From contig NZ_JAELTT010000004.1 of assembly GCF_016428975.1 (NCBI RefSeq), positions 1 to 64,000 of the forward strand: a stretch of 64,000 nt of DNA. Reading direction: 5' to 3'. Made by a program: the position numbers and the translations under genes. The notes under the pieces were generated by a model, which was given only the letters and a program-made list of their open reading frames with translations, was not told the origin of the DNA and did not search any database. Shown here piece by piece: positions 56,173 through 64,000 of the stretch (the first letter of the stretch is position 1; every line of letters begins with the position of its first letter). Source of the DNA: Dyella sp. ASV21 (GTDB taxonomy: Bacteria > Pseudomonadota > Gammaproteobacteria > Xanthomonadales > Rhodanobacteraceae).

Positions 56173-56907
56173 ATGAGCGTGGCTTCCGAATATCTGCAGC
56201 TGCAGAAGCAGAGTGCCGACGAACTGGTCCGCCAACATGCGCCCCTGGTGCGACGCATTGCTTATCACTTGATGGGCAGGCTTCCGCCTAGTGTGGATGT
56301 GAGCGACCTGATTCAGGCCGGCATGATCGGTTTGCTGGAGGCGGCGCGAAATTTCGCTACAGGACGTAACGCGAGTTTCGAGACGTTTGCGGGTATCCGC
56401 ATTCGTGGCGCGATGCTCGATGAATTGCGGCGCACCGACTGGACACCCCGGTCGGTGCACCGAAAGGTTCGCGAGATGGCGGAGGTGGTGCGCCAGATCG
56501 AGATCGAAACCGGCGCCGATGCCGATGACGCCGAAGTGATGCGGCGACTGGGCATGGGCGCGGAGGAGTACCACCAGGTGTTGGCCGATGCGGCAAGCGC
56601 CCGGTTGCTCAGCTTGTCAGCGCCCGACGACGCCGATGGCGGCGCGGCGTTCGATGTGGCCGATGGCGACAGCCTGGGGCCGCAGGACAGCGTGGAGCAC
56701 GAGGGCATGCGTGGAGCGTTGGTGGAAGCCATTGGCGGCTTGCCCGAACGCGAGCAGCTGGTGATGTCGCTGTACTACGAAGAGGAGTTGAACCTCAAAG
56801 AGATTGGTGCGGTGCTTGGCGTCACCGAATCTCGGGTTTGTCAGATTCATGGCCAGGCCATCGTGCGTTTGCGGGCGCGCATGGCCGGTTGGCGCGAACG
56901 CGCATAA
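56173..56907 (+). CDS. fliA: RNA polymerase sigma-28 factor FliA
   Basis: FliA directs transcription of late flagellar and chemotaxis genes; FlgM, encoded at 14476-14799, inhibits it. The 244-aa product has region 2 ('[36 protein letters not shown]', [20 protein letters not shown], '[19 protein letters not shown]'), region 3, and the region 4 helix-turn-helix ('[32 protein letters not shown]'). The ATG at 56173 lies one base after the flhG stop; the longer frame reading through flhG is not used. Confidence 0.96.
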   Translation: MSVASEYLQLQKQSADELVRQHAPLVRRIAYHLMGRLPPSVDVSDLIQAGMIGLLEAARNFATGRNASFETFAGIRIRGAMLDELRRTDWTPRSVHRKVREMAEVVRQIEIETGADADDAEVMRRLGMGAEEYHQVLADAASARLLSLSAPDDADGGAAFDVADGDSLGPQDSVEHEGMRGALVEAIGGLPEREQLVMSLYYEEELNLKEIGAVLGVTESRVCQIHGQAIVRLRARMAGWRERA

Positions 56908-56974
56908 GCAGTACCCCGGACATTTCCTCAAGGCATGGCGCACCGGACCACACGGTGCAAGCGGAGAACGTGGT

Positions 56975-57382
56975 TTGGACAAGAATATGAAGATCCTGGT
57001 GGTGGACGACTTCTCCACCATGCGGCGCATCGTTCGCAACCTGCTCGTCGAGCTGGGTTTCAGCAACGGCCTCATCCAGGAGGCCGACGATGGCGAGAGC
57101 GCACTGACGTTGCTGCGCAGCACACCATTCGACATGGTGGTAACCGACTGGAACATGCCCAATATGACGGGCATCGACCTGCTGCGCGCCATTCGCGCGG
57201 AGCCCACGCTGAAATCCATCCCGGTGCTCATGGTCACGGCCGAGAACAATCGCGAACAGATCATCGCCGCCGCACAGGCCGGCGTGAACGGCTACATCGT
57301 CAAGCCCTTCACCGCCGCCACCCTGCAAGAAAAACTGGGCAAGATCTTTGAGCGCCTCGGCGCCGCCGGAGCCGCCGCATGA
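56975..57382 (+). CDS. cheY: Chemotaxis response regulator CheY
   Basis: CheY-P binds FliM to change motor rotation. It is a single receiver domain with the acidic pocket ([16 protein letters not shown]), phospho-acceptor Asp in [17 protein letters not shown], Thr in LMVTAENN and Lys in [11 protein letters not shown]. The start is unsure. The TTG at 56975 has GCGGAGA 7 bases upstream and gives [12 protein letters not shown] (135 aa). The ATG at 56987 (131 aa) has no good binding site. It leads cheY-cheZ-cheA-motC-motD-cheW. Confidence 0.95.
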   Translation: MDKNMKILVVDDFSTMRRIVRNLLVELGFSNGLIQEADDGESALTLLRSTPFDMVVTDWNMPNMTGIDLLRAIRAEPTLKSIPVLMVTAENNREQIIAAAQAGVNGYIVKPFTAATLQEKLGKIFERLGAAGAAA

Positions 57383-58020
57383 ACGCACAACCCGCCTTGA
57401 TCGCTGCCGAAGCCATGCCGCAGGAACTGCACGACCTGCTCAACAGCGCCGACGGCGCCGCCTTCGAGCAGGCGCTGGATGAACTGGTGCGCCAGCGCGA
57501 GCAGCGCTTGTTCCGGGCGCTTGGTTTGCTTGCGCGTGAACTGCACGACGCCGTGCGCCGCCTTGGCGGCGATCTGGCGCAGGAGGGCGTGCCTGGCAGC
57601 GTCGCCGATGCCCGCCAGCACCTGCAGGATGTGCTGGAGATGAGCGCGCAGGCCGCGCATCGCACGCTCGACTTTGCCGAACGCATGCGCCCGCAGGCCG
57701 AAGCGCTGGCCGAGAACGCACATGCCGTGGTGGATGGCACGCCGGCCGGTGACGTCGCTCACGTGCTCGCGCAGCAGTCGCTGGCGTTCGCCACCGAGTG
57801 CCGCGATGGCATGGCCGATTTCGTGGTAGCGCAATCGTGGCAGGACCTGTCCGGCCAGCGCATCAAGAAGGTGGTCAATTTCATCAGCAGCGTGGAGAGC
57901 TCATTGCTGGAACTGGTGAACCTCACTGGCGCACTGGCCAGCGGCGAGACCGCGGTGGGCCCGGTCAAGGTGTCCAGCCAGGACGAGGCCGATCGTCTGC
58001 TTAGCGAGTTCGGCTTCTAA
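57379..58020 (+). CDS. cheZ: Chemotaxis protein phosphatase CheZ
   Basis: CheZ dephosphorylates CheY-P. The 213-aa helical protein has the catalytic helix with the Asp and Gln in '[21 protein letters not shown]', corresponding to the DLTGQ motif of other CheZ proteins. Its C-terminal CheY-binding peptide is [15 protein letters not shown], which resembles the FliM N-terminus and repeats in CheA. It overlaps cheY (ATGA) and precedes cheA by 15 bases. Confidence 0.96.
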   Translation: MNAQPALIAAEAMPQELHDLLNSADGAAFEQALDELVRQREQRLFRALGLLARELHDAVRRLGGDLAQEGVPGSVADARQHLQDVLEMSAQAAHRTLDFAERMRPQAEALAENAHAVVDGTPAGDVAHVLAQQSLAFATECRDGMADFVVAQSWQDLSGQRIKKVVNFISSVESSLLELVNLTGALASGETAVGPVKVSSQDEADRLLSEFGF

Positions 58021-58035
58021 GGAGCGCGGTTCCTC

Positions 58036-60030
<1,995 letters not shown>

Positions 60031-60031
60031 C

Positions 60032-60772
60032 ATGGACCTGGTAAGTCTCATCGGTACGATCCTGGCCTTCGTGGTGGTGATCGTCGGCACCATCCTCAAG
60101 GGTTCCAGCGTGGAAGCGCTGTGGAATCCGGCCGCGTTCGTGATCGTGTTTCTCGGCACCATCGCCGCCTTGCTGGTGCAGAACCAGGGCAAGACGCTCA
60201 AGCAGGCCATGGGCATGTTCCCCATGGTGTACAAGCCGCCGCATCACCAGCCGGCCGACCTGATCAGCCGCATCGTCGGCTGGAGCGAAATCTCCCGTCG
60301 CCAGGGCCTGCTCGGCCTGGAGCCGCAGATCGAATCGGAAAGCGACAATTTCGTGCGCAAGGGCCTGCAACTGCTGGTCGACGGCAGTGAGCCGGATGCG
60401 ATCCGCGGTGTGCTGGAAGTGGAAGTGGGCGCGCGCGAGCACGCCGATCTTGCCGCCGCCAAGGTGTTCGAGAACGCCGGTATCTTCTCGCCCACCATGG
60501 GCATCATCGGCGCGGTGATGGGCTTGATGGCGGTGATGCAGAACCTGGCCGACCCCAGCAAGCTCGGCCACGGCATCGCGGCGGCCTTCGTGGCGACCAT
60601 CTACGGCGTGGCGCTGGCCAACCTGCTGATGCTGCCGATGGCCGCGCGCCTGAAAGGCCTGATCCACAAGCAGACACAGATGCGCGAGATCCTGGTGGAA
60701 GGCTTGGTCGCCATCGCCGAAGGCAGCAATCCGCGCCAGATCGAATCCAAATTGCAGGGTTACCTGCCGTGA
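60032..60772 (+). CDS. motC: Flagellar stator protein MotC (MotA family)
   Basis: MotA-family proton-channel subunit of the stator. The 246-aa product has four membrane segments (VSLIGTILAFVVVIVGTILK at the start, 'AAFVIVFLGTIAALLVQ', 'FENAGIFSPTMGIIGAVMGLMAVMQNL' with the conserved Pro, and 'HGIAAAFVATIYGVALANLLMLPMA'). The cytoplasmic loop between TM2 and TM3 carries charged residues for FliG contact. Location after cheA and before a long MotB relative is the MotC/MotD arrangement of pseudomonads and xanthomonads. Confidence 0.93.
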   Translation: MDLVSLIGTILAFVVVIVGTILKGSSVEALWNPAAFVIVFLGTIAALLVQNQGKTLKQAMGMFPMVYKPPHHQPADLISRIVGWSEISRRQGLLGLEPQIESESDNFVRKGLQLLVDGSEPDAIRGVLEVEVGAREHADLAAAKVFENAGIFSPTMGIIGAVMGLMAVMQNLADPSKLGHGIAAAFVATIYGVALANLLMLPMAARLKGLIHKQTQMREILVEGLVAIAEGSNPRQIESKLQGYLP

Positions 60773-61884
60773 AAGGCCGCTCCAAAAAGCACCACGAGGA
60801 TCACGTCAACCACGAGGCATGGGCCATTCCCTATGCCGACCTGATGACGCTGCTGCTCGCATTCTTCGTGGTGATGTACGCCGTTTCGGTGGTCAACGAG
60901 GGCAAGTACCGCGTGATGTCCGAGTCGATCATCGAGGCGTTCAACGGCTCCAGTCACGTCATTGCCCCCATGCCCGAAGCGCGCGCCAAACCGCGCAACG
61001 TGGACCCGGCGATGGCTTCGCCGTCGGGTCAGCCCGGTGCCGCGGCCGATCCGCTTAACGTACCCATTCCCGCCCGCCCTTCACCCATGCGCGTGGCGGA
61101 TGTTCGCGTGGCGGCGCAGATGCGCGATCAGCGTCGCAACCTGGAAGTGATCCGCGATCAGGTGCAGCGCGCGCTGCAGCCCTTGATCGACAAGCAGATG
61201 GTGGTGGTGCGCAAGACCACCTCGTGGCTGGAGATCGAACTGCGCACGGACATCCTGTTTCCCAGCGGGGTGGCCAAGATTTCCGAGCAGGCCGATCCCG
61301 TGCTCGACCAGCTGGCTACGATCCTCCAGCCATTCCCCAACCCCGTACGCATCGAGGGCTATACGGACGATCGCCCGATCAACACGGCGTTGTATCCCTC
61401 CAACTGGGAGCTGTCTGCCGCGCGCGCCGCCAGCGTGGCGCGAATGTTCTCCGAACACGGTGTCGATCCGCAGCGGCTGGGCATCGTCGGCTGGAGCGAA
61501 TATCGCCCCAGCGCCGACAACAGCACCGAAGACGGGCGCAACCACAATCGCCGCGTGCTGGTGGTGATCCTCAGCGAGGACGCCGCGCCCCACCGCCTCT
61601 TCAACGACGCGCAGAAGGGCCAGTTCGCCGGCAACGACGACACGCCCGCATCGGCCACCTCGGTCGGCGGCACGCTGCCGATGGTGCAAGCCCTGGCCAA
61701 GGCGCCATTGGGCGCGGCCGATGCGCTGCCGGCAAACAAGGTGTTGCTGGTGCACCCGCCGATGAGTGTGCCGCCGGTTGCCGCGCCCGCCACCGACGAC
61801 GCGCGTCGCGCGCTGCCCGGCGCTACCGCTGGCGCCATGACGCTGGGCGCACCGCGCCTGACCACGCCGGAACACGGCCCGTAA
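60769..61884 (+). CDS. motD: Flagellar stator protein MotD (MotB family)
   Basis: MotB-family subunit that anchors the stator to peptidoglycan. The 371-aa product starts at a GTG overlapping motC. It has one membrane segment with the proton-accepting Asp24 (AIPYADLMTLLLAFFVVMYA), a plug/linker region, and a C-terminal OmpA-like peptidoglycan-binding domain (about 175-275: VRIEGYTDDRPINTALYPSN, 'WELSAARAASVARMFSEHGVDPQRLGIVGWSEYRP', NHNRRVLVVI). An unusually long Ala/Pro-rich tail of about 85 residues follows the OmpA domain. Confidence 0.94.
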   Translation: MKGRSKKHHEDHVNHEAWAIPYADLMTLLLAFFVVMYAVSVVNEGKYRVMSESIIEAFNGSSHVIAPMPEARAKPRNVDPAMASPSGQPGAAADPLNVPIPARPSPMRVADVRVAAQMRDQRRNLEVIRDQVQRALQPLIDKQMVVVRKTTSWLEIELRTDILFPSGVAKISEQADPVLDQLATILQPFPNPVRIEGYTDDRPINTALYPSNWELSAARAASVARMFSEHGVDPQRLGIVGWSEYRPSADNSTEDGRNHNRRVLVVILSEDAAPHRLFNDAQKGQFAGNDDTPASATSVGGTLPMVQALAKAPLGAADALPANKVLLVHPPMSVPPVAAPATDDARRALPGATAGAMTLGAPRLTTPEHGP

Positions 61885-61890
61885 TCCACC

Positions 61891-61911
61891 ATGCCGCACC
61901 ACGCGCGGCAT
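61891..61911. terminator. Hairpin between motD and cheW
   Basis: Perfect 7-bp arms ATGCCGC/GCGGCAT around a 7-base loop in the 52-base gap. With no T-tract, it is a weak terminator or an attenuator at most. Confidence 0.4.
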
Positions 61912-61936
61912 CGACGTATCCGAGGGAGTTGAAGTC

Positions 61937-62407
61937 GTGAACCCCAACCCGATCCAAGGCGCGGACGAACGCTGGCTTTCCTTCCGTCTGGGGGGGCAGC
62001 TGTATGCCGCGCCGCTCACGCAGGTCAGCGAAGTGATCCGCGACGGCGAACTTACCCCGGTGCCGGGTGCGGCATCCGACCTGCTCGGCATCCGCCATCT
62101 GCGCGGCCGCATCGTGCCGGTACTCGACGGCCGGCATCGCCTGGGTATGCCGGTGGAGCGCGGTGGCGATTCCTCGCAGGTGCGCCTGGTGATGTTGTCG
62201 CATGGCGTGCACCTGGTGGGTTTGCGCGTGGATGCCATTGGCGACCTGATCTCGGTGGTTACCAAGGACATCGCGCCGCCGCCGCCGGGCGGCGTGGTGC
62301 GCATGGATGAGCCGGTGTTCGGCGTCTATCCGTGGCAGGGCGGTTTTGTCGCACTGCTCGACGTACGCCGTCTGTGCCGTCTCCCGCAGGAGCAGGACGC
62401 GGCCTGA
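61937..62407 (+). CDS. cheW: Chemotaxis coupling protein CheW
   Basis: CheW links receptors to CheA. The 156-aa product is a single CheW domain: WLSFRLGGQLYAAPLTQVSEV, 'LLGIRHLRGRIVPVLDGRHRLGM', 'VHLVGLRVDAIGDLISVV' and a C-terminal 'FVALLDVRRLCRL'. It starts with GTG at 61937, preceded by GAGGGAG. It ends the chemotaxis operon; in Pseudomonas this position also has parA/parP-type genes, which are missing here. Confidence 0.94.
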   Translation: MNPNPIQGADERWLSFRLGGQLYAAPLTQVSEVIRDGELTPVPGAASDLLGIRHLRGRIVPVLDGRHRLGMPVERGGDSSQVRLVMLSHGVHLVGLRVDAIGDLISVVTKDIAPPPPGGVVRMDEPVFGVYPWQGGFVALLDVRRLCRLPQEQDAA

Positions 62408-62504
62408 TCCATCCTTGTCGCTGGCGCGGCTATGCTTGGGTTCGCGCCGCTCCCAGCGAGGGCTGGCGCGTATCCCCATGAGGGACCCGCCAGGAGAGCG
62501 CCCG

Positions 62505-64000
62505 ATGTCTTCGCAAGTACCGGCTTCGTCCGCCGTTTCGGCCAGCCAGCGCGCGGTGGTCATCATCGCGGCGGCTTGTGTGCTGGCCCTGCTGTACTTC
62601 GGTCGTGAAGTGCTGGTGCCGATCGTGCTGGCGCTGTTCCTCAGCCTTTTGATGGCGCCGTGGGTCCGTCTCTATCGGCGCCTTGGCTTTGGCCATGCCG
62701 CCTCGGTGCTGATTGCCGTGGTCGCGCTGGTGGTAGTGGTCACCGGCATGACCACCATCATTGGCTCGCAGCTGGTGCACGTGGCACGCAGCCTGCCGCA
62801 GTACGAGGTGACCATCCACGCCAAGGTGCAGGCGCTGCGCGGGGAAACCCTGGGGCGGCTGGATTTCATGCGGGGCGAATTGGGCAAGGTGATGGAGGAT
62901 CAGGGCACGTCGCCTGCGCCGGCATCGGCCAGTACCGCCGCGCCTTTTGCGCTGCCGCCGTATCTCAGCTTGCCTGCAGGCGCCAAGCCCGCGCAGGTGC
63001 CCACGCATACGCCGTCCACCCCGGTGGGCATCGTCACGCGCGTGCTGAGTGCCGCGTGGACGCCCGTGGAAACGGCCGGCATCGTGCTGGTGGTGCTGAT
63101 CTTTGTGCTGCTGGAGCACGAGTCGCTGCGCGATCGTTTTATTCGCTTGACCGGCGGCTCGGACCTGCGTGCCACCACGGCGGCGATCAACGATGCGGGC
63201 GAGCGGCTGTCGCGCTTTTTCCTTTCCACGTTCTCGGTCAATTTCGGCGTGGGCGTGGCGGTCTGGCTGGGGTTGACGCTGATTGGCGTACCCAGTGCGC
63301 CACTTTGGGGTGCGCTCACCGCCGCGATGCGTTTCGTGCCCTACATCGGCGTCTGGCTGGTGGCCGCGCTGGTGGCGCTGTTCGCGGCCGCGGTGTCGCC
63401 GGGATGGTCGCTGCTGCTGATGACGGTGACGCTCTACGTGGTCGTGGAGCTGGTCGTGTCCCAGTTGATCGAACCGTTTCTCTACGGTCACACCACGGGC
63501 CTGTCGCCGCTCGCCGTCGTGGTATCGGCCATTTTCTGGAGCTGGCTGTGGGGCCCGGTGGGCCTGCTGATGTCCACGCCACTCACGTTGTGCCTGGTGG
63601 TGGCAGGGCGTCATGTGAAGGCGCTGGATCTACTCAACATCCTGCTGGGCGATGCGCCAGCGCTCACCCTGCCGCAACGGGTGTATCAGCGCGCCTTGTC
63701 GGGCGACGCGGCGGAAATTCTGGGTGAGGCGCGCGAGTTCCTGAAGCGCAAGAGCTTCGCCGCGTATTGCGATGCGGTGTTGTTGCCGGCGATGCAGCTG
63801 GCGCGTATCGATCGCACGCGCGGCACCATCAACCCCACGCAGCAGTCGGCGGTACGCAATACCATTTCGGCCGTGCTGGAGTCGCTCAGCAGCAAGGAGC
63901 GCAAGTGGTCGCGCTGGCGCCATCGCCCATCGGTACTGGAGGGCACCAGCATTGGCCGCAGCCTGCGTCAGCAGCGCGAGGACGCCACCGGGCGCTGGCA
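62505..64000 (+). CDS. AI-2E-family (PerM) transporter, truncated by the right edge
   Basis: The frame starts at ATG 62505 (AGGAGA upstream) and is open to the last base, giving at least 498 residues. It has about eight hydrophobic segments: VVIIAAACVLALLYF and VLVPIVLALFLSLLMAPWV near the start, and a cluster after residue 230 ending in SPLAVVVSAIFWSWLWGPVG. The latter carries the family's 'GPVGLLMSTPLT' motif. PerM/YhhT-like proteins are putative exporters of small molecules; substrates are mostly unknown. A soluble C-terminal region of over 130 residues is unusual in length. Not part of the motility system as far as I can see. Confidence 0.85.
   Translation, partial: MSSQVPASSAVSASQRAVVIIAAACVLALLYFGREVLVPIVLALFLSLLMAPWVRLYRRLGFGHAASVLIAVVALVVVVTGMTTIIGSQLVHVARSLPQYEVTIHAKVQALRGETLGRLDFMRGELGKVMEDQGTSPAPASASTAAPFALPPYLSLPAGAKPAQVPTHTPSTPVGIVTRVLSAAWTPVETAGIVLVVLIFVLLEHESLRDRFIRLTGGSDLRATTAAINDAGERLSRFFLSTFSVNFGVGVAVWLGLTLIGVPSAPLWGALTAAMRFVPYIGVWLVAALVALFAAAVSPGWSLLLMTVTLYVVVELVVSQLIEPFLYGHTTGLSPLAVVVSAIFWSWLWGPVGLLMSTPLTLCLVVAGRHVKALDLLNILLGDAPALTLPQRVYQRALSGDAAEILGEAREFLKRKSFAAYCDAVLLPAMQLARIDRTRGTINPTQQSAVRNTISAVLESLSSKERKWSRWRHRPSVLEGTSIGRSLRQQREDATGRW

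Overview
The window comes from a high-G+C, polarly flagellated gammaproteobacterium of the order Xanthomonadales, most likely family Rhodanobacteraceae (Dyella/Luteibacter-like). This rests on gene order (ftsY / rsmD-coaD-ferredoxin; one continuous flg-fli-flh-che locus with FleQ, FlhF, FlhG and MotC/MotD-type stators), on sigma-54 and sigma-28 promoter sequences, and on REP-like GCGAAAGC hairpins. The genus is an inference.

Bases 1-2868 form a small accessory tract to the left of a tRNA-Phe gene. By eye it is less G+C-rich than the rest. It holds a left-truncated unknown protein, a YciI-like gene followed by a 60-bp attC-like element and bracketed by a 27-bp direct repeat, and a small unknown gene. 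Bases 2869-12657 are ordinary chromosome: tRNA-Phe, a minus-strand ftsY-asmA-mutY-yggX group, then plus-strand rsmD, coaD, a lipoprotein, a ferredoxin, ggt, a metallo-beta-lactamase-fold hydrolase and a TMEM43-like membrane protein.

From 12674 to 62407 nearly everything serves flagellar motility and chemotaxis. A minus-strand operon (methyl-accepting protein, flgA, flgM, flgN, then an EAL/HDOD gene) diverges from cheV. It is followed by flgBCDEFGHIJKL, three tandem flagellin genes, fliD-fliS-fliT, a PilZ gene, the master regulator fleQ, fliEFGHIJK, fliLMNOPQR-flhB-flhA, flhF-flhG-fliA, and cheY-cheZ-cheA-motC-motD-cheW. A perM-like transporter gene runs off the right edge.

The regulatory layout is visible in the DNA. 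GG-N10-GC (sigma-54) promoters precede flgB, the chemoreceptor/flgA operon, fliD, fliE and probably fliL. FliA-type (sigma-28) promoters precede flgM, cheV, the chemoreceptor and each flagellin gene. This fits a FleQ/RpoN then FliA/FlgM hierarchy. The most interesting observation is that CheA has no recognisable P2 domain. In its place is a linker with three copies of an acidic 'DDEFEALLDNLHG'-like motif, which closely resembles the CheY-binding peptides at the FliM N-terminus and CheZ C-terminus encoded in the same window. No cheB, cheR, parA/parC or parP is present within the locus.
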